Below, one piece after another: positions 1-7,218 of a DNA stretch of 9,395 nt. A program made the translations under genes and the position numbers. Under the pieces are notes generated by a model. The model saw nothing but the letters and a program-made list of their open reading frames with translations. It was not told where the DNA came from and searched no databases. The stretch lies in NCBI GenBank assembly GCA_002403895.1, contig DHIQ01000271.1, forward strand, positions 1-9,395. The letters run 5' to 3'. Origin of the DNA: Candidatus Neomicrothrix sp. UBA4742 (GTDB lineage: Bacteria; Actinomycetota; Acidimicrobiia; Acidimicrobiales; Acidimicrobilacustridaceae). Within the stretch, counting starts at the first letter, position 1. Every line of letters starts with the position of its first letter.

Positions 1-782
<782 letters not shown>

Positions 783-791
783 AGGGCGCCG

Positions 792-797
792 ACGCTA
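792..797 (-). promoter_or_regulatory. Candidate -10 element of an internal promoter for the malic enzyme gene
   Basis: On the minus strand this reads TAGCGT, a match to the actinobacterial TANNNT -10 consensus, ending 9 nt before the ATG at 782. Transcription would start within about three bases of the start codon, giving a near-leaderless mRNA, which fits the lack of a Shine-Dalgarno. It lies within the 13-mer CGGGTAGCGTCGG that also precedes purL. A TTCGAC sits 19 nt upstream as a weak -35 candidate inside the pyrE coding region. This is inferred from pattern only. Confidence 0.35.
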
Positions 798-801
798 CCC
801 G

Positions 802-1350
802 TCAGGCGCCCTCGTAGTCGAAGCCGAGGTCGATGGCGGTGACCAGGGCGTGGAAGCCAATGCCCTCCGCCTCGGCGAGCGCTGCGCAGGTTCCGCCCCG
901 GTCGACCAGGACGAGGATCATCACCGGGTCGGCGCCCAGCTCTCGAACGACTCGTGCCGCCTCGAGGGGGGATGCGCCCCGGGTCACCGTGTCCTCGGTG
1001 ATGACCACCTTGTCGCCGGGCAGGAGCGCTCCCGCCAGCCGGCCCGACACCCCGTGATCCTTCACCTCCTTGCGGATGGCGAACGAGCGCAGCGCCCGGC
1101 CCCGGGTGGCGGCCACGGCCGCCAACCCATAGGCCACCGGGTCGGCGCCCAGCGTCAGCCCGCCGATGGCGGTGATGTCGTCGGGGATCACCGGGAGGGC
1201 CTCGTCGGCCACGAGCAGCAGCCCCTCCGGTCGACACATCGTCTGCTTGGAGTCGATGAACCAGGCGCTCTTCTGGCCCGACTTGAGGGTGAAGTCCCCG
1301 GTGCGGACGGAATGCTCACGGAGATGGGCGACAAGTTCGGCTTTGCTCAC
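802..1350 (-). CDS. pyrE: Orotate phosphoribosyltransferase
   Basis: Transfers phosphoribose from PRPP to orotate to give OMP, the fifth step of pyrimidine synthesis, in the cytoplasm. The product is 182 residues, a normal length. The family PRPP-binding loop is VVITEDTVTRGAS at 115-127; FAIRKEVKDHG at 90-100 is the mobile catalytic loop with conserved Arg/Lys residues; FTLKSGQKSAWFID at 20-33 is the N-terminal substrate-side motif. The start codon is GTG. A GGAGGTAG Shine-Dalgarno lies about 10-13 nt upstream and overlaps the TAG stop of the preceding small gene, so translation is probably coupled to it. Its position after purM is notable: it places a pyrimidine enzyme that competes for PRPP with PurF in the same transcription block. 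Confidence 0.95.
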   Translation of the reverse strand: MSKAELVAHLREHSVRTGDFTLKSGQKSAWFIDSKQTMCRPEGLLLVADEALPVIPDDITAIGGLTLGADPVAYGLAAVAATRGRALRSFAIRKEVKDHGVSGRLAGALLPGDKVVITEDTVTRGASPLEAARVVRELGADPVMILVLVDRGGTCAALAEAEGIGFHALVTAIDLGFDYEGA

Positions 1351-1360
1351 GAAGCCGAAC

Positions 1361-1726
1361 CTACCTCCAGAACTTCCCCCCTCCGTCAGCCTTCGACGAC
1401 TGGTTCGAATAGTCGTCGGCGAGGTCCAGGAACCCGCTGCGGTCGACGCACTGGGTCAGCTTGGCCAAACCGGCCCCGTCGAGCCGGGCATGGCGGTCGC
1501 CCTCTGAGCCCGTGGCTACCGCGTCGCCGCCGGCGTAGACCGTCAGCGAGGTGGAGGGGACGTTGTTGGTCATCCCGTTCCGGCTGGTGATGTCGGCAAC
1601 CACCGGCTGGCCGCTCGGCGGCGAGCCCCCGGCGGGAACAAGCTCGACGTTGCCCAGTTGGCACGGGCCCCTCTCGTGTGAGGTCGATCCGCATGAGGTC
1701 ACGAAAGTCGATCCCGCCAGGCCCAA
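1361..1726 (-). CDS. Small hypothetical protein, possible lipoprotein
   Basis: Product not recognised. From the TTG at 1726 the product is 121 residues. Codon third positions are mostly G/C in this frame, which supports real coding. The N-terminus is short and mildly hydrophobic and ends in VTSC (9-12), which fits a relaxed lipobox with Cys12 as the lipidated residue, followed by a polar Gly/Ser stretch. The remainder looks beta-rich (SLTVYAGGDAVAT), then LAKLTQCVDRSGFLDLADDY as an amphipathic helix. The signal is too short and lacks a basic residue from TTG. The frame stays open up to the purM TGA and adds Thr-Arg-Pro-Ile, which would supply the missing Arg, but no ATG, GTG or other TTG is there. 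The C-terminus (GGGKFWR) ends abruptly within the pyrE ribosome site. If it is exported, a role outside nucleotide synthesis is likely. Confidence 0.6.
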   Translation of the reverse strand: MGLAGSTFVTSCGSTSHERGPCQLGNVELVPAGGSPPSGQPVVADITSRNGMTNNVPSTSLTVYAGGDAVATGSEGDRHARLDGAGLAKLTQCVDRSGFLDLADDYSNQSSKADGGGKFWR

Positions 1727-1741
1727 GATGGGACGAGGCGT

Positions 1742-2773
1742 TCAGGTGAGCTGGACGTGGCCGGTGCCGTCGACGATCTGGCCGATGCGCACCGCCCGCT
1801 GGTCGTGCGACCGCAGGACGTCGAGCGCCCTGTAGCTGTCCGCTTCGGGTACCACCACGATCATGCCGATGCCGAGGTTGAACACCTTGGCCATCTCCTC
1901 GTCGCTGACCTCCCCGAGGGTTTGCAGCTCACCGAAGATGCGGGGTGGCTCCCACGTCGAGCGCTCGACCACCGCGTCGACCCCCGCCGGCAGGACACGG
2001 GTGAGGTTCCCGGGAATCCCGCCCCCGGTGATGTGGGCAACGCCGCGCACGTCGACCGCCCGCGTCAACGCGGCGATGGCCGGGGCGTACACGACCGACG
2101 GCTTCAGCAGCTCCTCGGCCAAGGTGTGGTGTGCCCCCGGGAAGGCTGGGTCATCCAGCGACAGCCCTGCCCGCTCGAACAGGATCCGCCGAGCGAGCGA
2201 GTACCCGTTCGAGCGCAACCCCGGCGATGGGACCCCGATGAGCACGTCACCGACGGTGACGGTGGCGCCGGTGATGAGTTGGTCCCGCTCGACGACGCCG
2301 ACCGCGAAGCCGACCAGGTCGAATTCGCCCGGTTCCATGGCGCCGGGATGCTCGGCCATCTCGCCACCGATCAGGGCGCAGCCGGCCTGACGGCATCCCT
2401 CGGCGACGCCCTCCACCAGTTGCTCGATGTGGTCCGGATCGAGGCGGCCGACCGCGATGTAATCGAGGAAGAACAGGGGCTCGGCGCCCTGGCAGACCAG
2501 GTCGTCGACGCACATGGCCACCAGGTCGACCCCGATGGTGTCGAATCGTCCGGCGGCCTGCGCCACCAGCGCCTTGGTCCCGACCCCATCGGTCGACGAC
2601 ACCAGGACCGGCTGGCGATAGCGGGTCTGATCGAACCCGAAAAGCCCGCCGAAACCACCGATGTCCCCGATGACCTCGGGACGGAACGTGGAGCGGACCT
2701 TCGCCTTGATCCGCTCGACCGCTTCCTCGCCCGCCGAGATACTGACACCGGCCTGTTCGTACGTCTCGCCCAT
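1742..2773 (-). CDS. purM: Phosphoribosylformylglycinamidine cyclo-ligase (AIR synthetase)
   Basis: ATP-dependent ring closure of FGAM to AIR, fifth step of IMP synthesis, cytoplasmic. The 343 residues match the usual length. Family motifs in order: YEQAGVSISAGEEAVE at 5-20; SSTDGVGTK at 59-67; GVDLVAMCVDDLVCQGAEPL at 81-100, the metal and nucleotide region; GGEMAEHPG at 136-144; SNGYSL at 188-193; HITGGGIPGNLTRVLP at 247-262; and FNLGIGM at 298-304. The ATG is 12 nt from the purF TGA and in the same frame, separated by three GCG codons, with no good Shine-Dalgarno; translation probably depends on coupling to purF. PurM shares its fold with PurL, and the PurL product is its substrate. Confidence 0.97.
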   Translation of the reverse strand: MGETYEQAGVSISAGEEAVERIKAKVRSTFRPEVIGDIGGFGGLFGFDQTRYRQPVLVSSTDGVGTKALVAQAAGRFDTIGVDLVAMCVDDLVCQGAEPLFFLDYIAVGRLDPDHIEQLVEGVAEGCRQAGCALIGGEMAEHPGAMEPGEFDLVGFAVGVVERDQLITGATVTVGDVLIGVPSPGLRSNGYSLARRILFERAGLSLDDPAFPGAHHTLAEELLKPSVVYAPAIAALTRAVDVRGVAHITGGGIPGNLTRVLPAGVDAVVERSTWEPPRIFGELQTLGEVSDEEMAKVFNLGIGMIVVVPEADSYRALDVLRSHDQRAVRIGQIVDGTGHVQLT

Positions 2774-2782
2774 CGCCGCCGC

Positions 2783-4408
2783 TCAGCGCTCGCGACGGGC
2801 CGCGTCGGTGGCCGGCAACATGGCGTCGTCCTCGGTCATCACGGCCATGCCCGGCAAGATCAGCGAGGTTGCCTCGACCGGCTCGCCCGACTCGAGCACC
2901 CCCTTGGTCAGCGTCACCGGAACCTCGACCGGGTAGTGACCAGTGATGCAGGCATCACAGAACCCGGCGCCGATGGCCCCGGTGGCCGTCACCAGGCGGT
3001 CCAGGGTCAAGTAGGACAACGTGTCGACGTTGAGGTAGGCCCGGATCTCCTCGATGCTCAAGTTGGCGGCGATGAGCTCGCCGGGGCTCCCGGTGTCCAT
3101 GCCGTAGAAGCACGGCCAGCGATAGGGGGGCGACGAAATCCGCAGGTGGACCTCGGCGGCTCCGGCCTCGCGCAGCATGGAGACCATGGCCCGGCTGGTG
3201 GTCCCCCGCACGACCGAGTCGTCGAGCACGACGAGGCGCCGGCCGGCGATGTTGTCGCGCAGCGGGTTGAGCTTCAACCGGACGCCGAGGGCGCGCATGT
3301 TTTGGTTGGGCGCGATGAACGTACGACCGATGTAGCGGTTCTTGACAAGGCCCTGGCCGTAAGGGATGCCACTGCGGCGGGCGTAGCCCTCAGCCGCCGG
3401 GAGCCCCGACTCGGGCACGCCCATGACCAGGTCGGCCTCGACCGGGGCCTGCTCCGCCAGTTGTTCACCCATGCGCACCCGGGCGCGGTGCACGCTCTGG
3501 CCGTAGAGGGTGGTGTCGGGACGGGCGAAATAGACGAACTCGAACAGGCAGAGCTTGGGGTCGATCTGGTCCTCGGGGAACAGCCGTACCGACCGGTAGC
3601 CACTGGCGTCGATGATGATCATCTCGCCAGGATCGAGTTCACGGACGAAGTGGGCACCCACGACGTCGAGCGCGGGGCTCTCCGACGCCAGGACCCACCC
3701 GTTATCCAGCTTTCCCAGACACAGTGGTCGGAAGCCGTTTGGGTCCCGCACGCCGACGATGTGGCCCTCATCCATGAGAACGAACGAGAAGGCCCCCTTC
3801 AGGGTGGGGACGACTTCGATCAACGCCCGCTCCAATGCCCGCCCGTCGGCGCTCGCCTCGGGATGACGGCCCAGTTCGGTGGCGATCAGCTCCGCCACCA
3901 GATCGCTGTCGCTGGTGACCGCCCCCGGCAGCATGCCCGCGCTCGTGGCCAGGTCTTCGGTGTTGGTCAGGTTGCCGTTGTGGCCCAGAGCGAACGTGTG
4001 GGCGGCGCGGTCGCGGTAGACGGGCTGGGCGTTGCGCCAGTTGCTCGAACCCGTCGTCGAGTAACGGGTGTGGCCGATGGCCAGGTGCCCGGTGAGGGCG
4101 GCCAGGGTGCGGTCGTCGAAGACGTTGGACACGAGGCCCATGTCCTTTACGACGGTGACCGACTCGCCATCGCTGACGGCCATGCCGGCCGATTCCTGGC
4201 CTCGATGCTGCAGCGCGTAGAGCCCGAGATAGATGAGATGGGCCACCGGCTGGGCGGGGGCGTACACGCCGAACACGCCACAGGCTTCTTTCGGGGTGTC
4301 GTCGTCGATCAGATCGTGGAGGTCGTCGGCGGTCCCGAGTTCGCTGAGTTGACCCGCGTCTTCCCGACGGGTTGAGCGCGACGGCGTCAGCGAGTGCGGC
4401 GGGGTCAC
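2783..4408 (-). CDS. purF: Amidophosphoribosyltransferase, Fe-S type
   Basis: Makes phosphoribosylamine from PRPP and glutamine, the committed and usually feedback-inhibited purine step. Numbering from the GTG at 4408 (541 residues). The N-terminal Ntn glutaminase begins at Cys43 (CGVFGVYAP), which should be exposed by propeptide cleavage; HRGQESAGMAV, GHTRYSTTG (112-120), LGHNGNL (141-147) and RDPNGFRPL (221-229) follow. The C-terminal phosphoribosyltransferase has the PRPP loop LVVLDDSVVRGTT at 392-404. Cys287 (CLFEF), Cys433 (PCFYG) and Cys484/Cys487 (FCDAC) match the four cysteines that hold the 4Fe-4S cluster in the Bacillus subtilis enzyme. An in-frame ATG at 4438 would add ten residues, but a TAGACT hexamer sits 7 nt before the GTG inside that extension, so I prefer GTG. 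Even so, the 42-residue leader ahead of Cys43 is longer than the 11-residue Bacillus propeptide. Confidence 0.95.
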   Translation of the reverse strand: MTPPHSLTPSRSTRREDAGQLSELGTADDLHDLIDDDTPKEACGVFGVYAPAQPVAHLIYLGLYALQHRGQESAGMAVSDGESVTVVKDMGLVSNVFDDRTLAALTGHLAIGHTRYSTTGSSNWRNAQPVYRDRAAHTFALGHNGNLTNTEDLATSAGMLPGAVTSDSDLVAELIATELGRHPEASADGRALERALIEVVPTLKGAFSFVLMDEGHIVGVRDPNGFRPLCLGKLDNGWVLASESPALDVVGAHFVRELDPGEMIIIDASGYRSVRLFPEDQIDPKLCLFEFVYFARPDTTLYGQSVHRARVRMGEQLAEQAPVEADLVMGVPESGLPAAEGYARRSGIPYGQGLVKNRYIGRTFIAPNQNMRALGVRLKLNPLRDNIAGRRLVVLDDSVVRGTTSRAMVSMLREAGAAEVHLRISSPPYRWPCFYGMDTGSPGELIAANLSIEEIRAYLNVDTLSYLTLDRLVTATGAIGAGFCDACITGHYPVEVPVTLTKGVLESGEPVEATSLILPGMAVMTEDDAMLPATDAARRER

Positions 4409-4415
4409 AAAAGGG

Positions 4416-4421
4416 AGTCTA
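4416..4421 (-). promoter_or_regulatory. Candidate -10 element of a leaderless purF promoter
   Basis: On the minus strand this reads TAGACT, followed by CCCTTTT (7 nt) and then the GTG proposed as the purF start. That is the spacing expected if the transcript begins at the start codon. No Shine-Dalgarno precedes the GTG, which fits leaderless initiation. The -35 region (TCGGGG or nearby) is poor. If this is correct, purF can be transcribed separately from purL. Confidence 0.45.
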
Positions 4422-4453
4422 GGCCGGGTGTTGCCCATCCCCGACGACCGCGA

Positions 4454-6691
4454 TCAGCCCTGCGTGGTGCCGGCACCGAGCGTGGAGGGGAGTCGATCCC
4501 GCCACGTGGCCGCGGCCACAGCAAGGTCCAGGTCGAACAGATCCTTGACCGACAGCCGGGTGCCGCCGGCCACGCCGATGCGGGCGGTGGGTATGCCCGC
4601 CTCCTCGCACACGTTGAGGACGGGTTGCAGAAGATCAGGAGCAACGCAGATGACCACCCGCGAGGGTGATTCGCTGAACAGCTCGGCAGTGTCATGGATC
4701 CGCGCGGCTTGGAACCCGACCCCGGACCGCACCGCCATCTCGGCCAGGGCCAGGCCGAGACCACCGGAGCCCACATCGTGGATTCCGGCCACCATGGCGC
4801 CGGACACGAGCGTTCGGACCACGCCGGCCACCCGCGTGTGGAAGGCGAGATCCAGCGCCGGGAGGCGCCCACCCCGGTGCCCCTGGGCTCGTGCCCACGC
4901 GGAGCCCGAGAGCTCGGGCTGGGTCACCCCCAGCAGCACCAGACGGCCCTCGTCGATCAGGCCGGGGCCGGGAGGACGCCGATCGAGGCGGTCGACCACG
5001 CCGAGCATCCCGATCACCGGCGTGGGATCGATGTCGGCCCCCCGTGATTCGTTGTAGAGGCTGACATTGCCCCCCACCACCGGGGTACCGAGCGCCCGAC
5101 AGGCCTCGGCCATCCCGTCGATCGCCTCGGACAATTGCCACATGACCTCGGGATGCTCCGGGTTCCCGAAGTTGAGACAGTTCACGACCGCCAGGGGGCG
5201 AGCGCCCACGCACGCCAGGTTGAGCACGGATTCGGCCACCGTCAGCGCGGTGCCCTGACGGGGGTCGACCGCGCACCAGCGATGGTTGCCGTCCGTGGTG
5301 AGAGCCAACCCCCGACCGGTGTCGTCACCGGTCACCGGGTGCTTGAGCCGCAGAACGGCAGCGTCCCCGCCCGGCCCCTCGACCGTGTTCAAGAACAGCT
5401 GGTGGTCGTACTGCGACCACACCCACGACGTGTCCGCCAGGAGGTCGAGCAGATCGCCACCGAGGTCTTCGCTGATCGGCAGGTCCGGCCCGACGAGCGT
5501 GCGTTCGGCTTCGTTCCAGTCGGCGGGGGCATGGATGGGCCGGTCGTACAAGGGCGCGTCCTCGTGCAGGGAGGCGGCCGGCAGGTCGGCCAGCACGTCG
5601 CCATCCCACCCGTCGAGGATGCGAAGCCGGCCGCCATCGGCGTCACCGGTGGCCGGTCCAGGGGTAACCCGACCGATCACGTTGGCCTGCACCTCCCAGC
5701 GGTCGCAGATGGCCAATGCCTCGTCGAGGCCGTCGGGCTCGACGATGGCCAGCATGCGCTCCTGGGATTCGCTGGTCATGATCTCGAAGGGCTGCATGTC
5801 CGCCTCGCGCAGCGGGATGGCGTTGACGTCGACGTCCATGCCCATGCCACCGCGCGACGCCGTCTCGCTGGTGGCGCAGGTGAGCCCGGCGCCGCCCAGG
5901 TCTTGGATGCCCACGACCAGGCCGGCGTCGAGCAGGGCCAGGCACGCCTCGATGAGTCGCTTCTCCTCGAACGGGTCACCGACCTGGACGCTGGGCCGTT
6001 TGGCCGCATCGGCCTCGTCGTCGGAGAAGCCGGCCGAGGCCAGGACGCTGACCCCGCCGATGCCGTCACGGCCGGTGCTGGATCCGAGGAGCACCGCCAG
6101 GTTGCCAACACCGGTGGCCTGACCCAGCACCAAACGGTCGGTGGGCAGCACCCCAAGGCACAAGACGTTGACCAGAGGGTTTTCGGCATAGGTCTCGTCG
6201 AACACGGTCTCGCCGCCCACCGTCGGTACCCCGACCGAGTTCCCGTAACCCGACACGCCGCTGACCACTCCTTCGGCGATCCAGCGGCTGCGGGCGTCGT
6301 TGAGGGGTCCGAAGCGCAACGGGTCCATAAGGGCGATGGGGCGGGCGCCCATGGTGAAGATGTCCCGCAGGATGCCTCCCACCCCGGTCGCCGCCCCTTG
6401 GTACGGCTCGATGGCCGCTGGGTGGTTGTGGCTCTCGATCCGGATGGCCGCGGCGATCCCGTCGCCGACGTCGATGACGCCGGCGTTCTCTCCTGGCCCG
6501 ACCAGCACCCACTCTCCCTCCGTCGGGAGGCGCTTGAGGTGCAAGCGCGATGACTTGTACGAGCAATGCTCCGACCACATGACCGCGAACATGGCCAACT
6601 CGAGGTGGTTGGGTGAGCGGCCGAGGATCCGGTCGATGTCGGCGGCCTCGTCGTCGGTGAGTCCGAGCGAGCGATGGATGGGTTCTGCCAT
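4454..6691 (-). CDS. purL: Phosphoribosylformylglycinamidine synthase, small PurL subunit
   Basis: Synthetase subunit of the FGAM synthase complex: converts FGAR to FGAM with ATP, using ammonia made by PurQ and delivered with PurS help. The 745 residues fit the small PurL type, which lacks the fused glutaminase of the large proteobacterial form. Motifs: MWSEHCSYKSSR at 38-49 with the conserved His42; ESHNHPAAIEPYQGAATGVG from 86; LRDIFTMGARPIA at 108-120; TSESQERML at 306-314; SQYDHQLF at 426-433 opening the second half; and VVGGNVSLYNES near 538-549. Two PurM-like halves are evident. The ATG at 6691 has no Shine-Dalgarno but has TAGCGT 6 nt upstream. It is separated from purQ by a plus-strand gene, so purL likely has its own promoter. 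Confidence 0.97.
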   Translation of the reverse strand: MAEPIHRSLGLTDDEAADIDRILGRSPNHLELAMFAVMWSEHCSYKSSRLHLKRLPTEGEWVLVGPGENAGVIDVGDGIAAAIRIESHNHPAAIEPYQGAATGVGGILRDIFTMGARPIALMDPLRFGPLNDARSRWIAEGVVSGVSGYGNSVGVPTVGGETVFDETYAENPLVNVLCLGVLPTDRLVLGQATGVGNLAVLLGSSTGRDGIGGVSVLASAGFSDDEADAAKRPSVQVGDPFEEKRLIEACLALLDAGLVVGIQDLGGAGLTCATSETASRGGMGMDVDVNAIPLREADMQPFEIMTSESQERMLAIVEPDGLDEALAICDRWEVQANVIGRVTPGPATGDADGGRLRILDGWDGDVLADLPAASLHEDAPLYDRPIHAPADWNEAERTLVGPDLPISEDLGGDLLDLLADTSWVWSQYDHQLFLNTVEGPGGDAAVLRLKHPVTGDDTGRGLALTTDGNHRWCAVDPRQGTALTVAESVLNLACVGARPLAVVNCLNFGNPEHPEVMWQLSEAIDGMAEACRALGTPVVGGNVSLYNESRGADIDPTPVIGMLGVVDRLDRRPPGPGLIDEGRLVLLGVTQPELSGSAWARAQGHRGGRLPALDLAFHTRVAGVVRTLVSGAMVAGIHDVGSGGLGLALAEMAVRSGVGFQAARIHDTAELFSESPSRVVICVAPDLLQPVLNVCEEAGIPTARIGVAGGTRLSVKDLFDLDLAVAAATWRDRLPSTLGAGTTQG

Positions 6692-6697
6692 GCCCCG

Positions 6698-6703
6698 ACG
6701 CTA
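6698..6703 (-). promoter_or_regulatory. Candidate -10 element of a leaderless purL promoter
   Basis: Reads TAGCGT on the minus strand, then CGGGGC (6 nt) and the purL ATG. This matches TANNNT at leaderless spacing. It is embedded in CGGGTAGCGTCGG (6695-6707), also found before the malic enzyme gene. The divergent small gene means purL cannot simply be read through from purQ, which makes a promoter here expected. No convincing -35 is visible at 17-19 nt. Confidence 0.5.
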
Positions 6704-6754
6704 CCCGAGGCGCCAGGGGCCTAGATGCGAGTGATTTGGCGGAATAAGGGTGCC

Positions 6755-6768
6755 TTGATTTCTATCAA
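6755..6768. repeat. Inverted repeat TTGAT-N4-ATCAA
   Basis: Five-base arms TTGAT and ATCAA around TTCT, in the divergent region. The left arm overlaps the possible -35 of the small plus-strand gene. It could be an operator half-site pair; short enough to arise by chance. Confidence 0.4.
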
Positions 6769-6773
6769 TGAAT

Positions 6774-6786
6774 GTGATCCGATCAC
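6774..6786. repeat. 13-bp palindrome GTGATCCGATCAC, candidate operator
   Basis: Perfect six-base arms GTGATC and GATCAC around a single C, ending 4 nt before the ATG of the plus-strand small gene. It covers the possible -10, so a bound protein would block that promoter. Related TGAT strings recur at 6732 and 6756. No known regulator site is recognised. Confidence 0.5.
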
Positions 6787-6790
6787 GTCT

Positions 6791-7207
6791 ATGGCAGATA
6801 CCAAACGCAAGAAGACCCCCATGTCCGACAGTCACAAGGCGGCGCTGGCAGAGGGTCGAGCCCAGAGTCGGGCTGTGCGTGCCTACCTGGAGGCTCTCGA
6901 GGCTCATAAGCCAAAGCGAGGACGCAAGCGCACGGCTGATTCGATGAAGAAGCGGCTCGACAAGATCGACGCCGAGTACACCGGTGCTGACCCGCTCAAG
7001 CGCCTGCAACTGGCTCAGGAGCGCCTCGATCTTCAAGACGAGTTGGCCGCGTCGGAAAATACCGTCGATCTCGCCGGCCTCGAATCGGAGTTCATCTCGG
7101 CGGCCAAGGGCTACGGCGAGCGCAAGGGCATCGGCCATGCAGCATGGCGAGAGGTCGGCGTACCCGTTGCCACCCTCAAGGCCGCCGGGATCACCCGAGC
7201 GGGCTGA
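6791..7207 (+). CDS. Small basic uncharacterised protein, possible DNA-binding
   Basis: Function not recognised beyond the impression of a conserved actinobacterial hypothetical. 138 residues from the ATG at 6791. The N-terminus is strongly basic (KRKK at 5-8); KPKRGRKRT at 40-48 resembles an AT-hook core; residues about 50-90 are charged and heptad-like, suggesting a coiled coil (PLKRLQLAQERLDLQDEL). The C-terminal part, KGYGERKGIGHAAWREVGVP then VATLKAAGI (106-134), could fold as a helix-turn-helix. Together these suggest a nucleic-acid-binding role, an inference. It is the only plus-strand gene, between purQ and purL. Codon third positions in its first third are less G/C-rich than in the neighbours. 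The earlier ATG at 6725 is disfavoured because it would put the inverted repeats and AT-rich promoter sequence inside the gene. Met at 6821 is another possible start. Confidence 0.8.
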   Translation: MADTKRKKTPMSDSHKAALAEGRAQSRAVRAYLEALEAHKPKRGRKRTADSMKKRLDKIDAEYTGADPLKRLQLAQERLDLQDELAASENTVDLAGLESEFISAAKGYGERKGIGHAAWREVGVPVATLKAAGITRAG

Positions 7208-7218
7208 GTTCAACTCAG
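7204..7218. repeat. 15-bp perfect palindrome over two convergent stop codons, possible bidirectional terminator
   Basis: CTGAGTTCAACTCAG: seven-base arms around a single C. It contains the TGA of the plus-strand gene (7205-7207) and the TGA of purQ (7215-7217 on the minus strand). As RNA it gives a six-pair stem with a three-base loop from either direction. There is no T tract on either side, so intrinsic termination in the classical sense is doubtful. Confidence 0.5.

Larger units (their letters stand above)
6692..6790. promoter_or_regulatory. Divergent promoter region between purL and the plus-strand small gene
   Basis: A 99-nt intergenic stretch with visibly more A and T than its surroundings. 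It carries the purL -10 candidate on the minus strand near its left end. On the plus strand a TTGATT at 6755-6760 and a weak TCCGAT at 6778-6783 are 17 nt apart and could be -35 and -10, with the ATG 7 nt later. Two inverted repeats (6755-6768, 6774-6786) coincide with those positions, so a repressor or autoregulator site is plausible. Confidence 0.5.

Noticed and set aside
1386..1694. Minus-strand frame starting with an ATG at 1694
   Set aside because: Arg-rich translation of the wrong frame; the frame at 1361-1726 has the G/C-biased third positions of a real gene.
1757..4375. Long plus-strand open frame of 872 codons
   Set aside because: It lies antisense to purM and purF, which have full family motifs. 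The translation is low-complexity Asp/Gly/Arg/Val-rich, as expected from the complement of high-GC3 genes.
5135..6553. Plus-strand open frame of 472 codons
   Set aside because: Antisense shadow of purL; no recognisable motif and a composition typical of GC-rich mirror frames.
6725..6790. Upstream ATG extending the plus-strand small gene by 22 codons
   Set aside because: This stretch is AT-richer, holds two inverted repeats and possible promoter elements, and its translation has none of the basic helical character of the rest.
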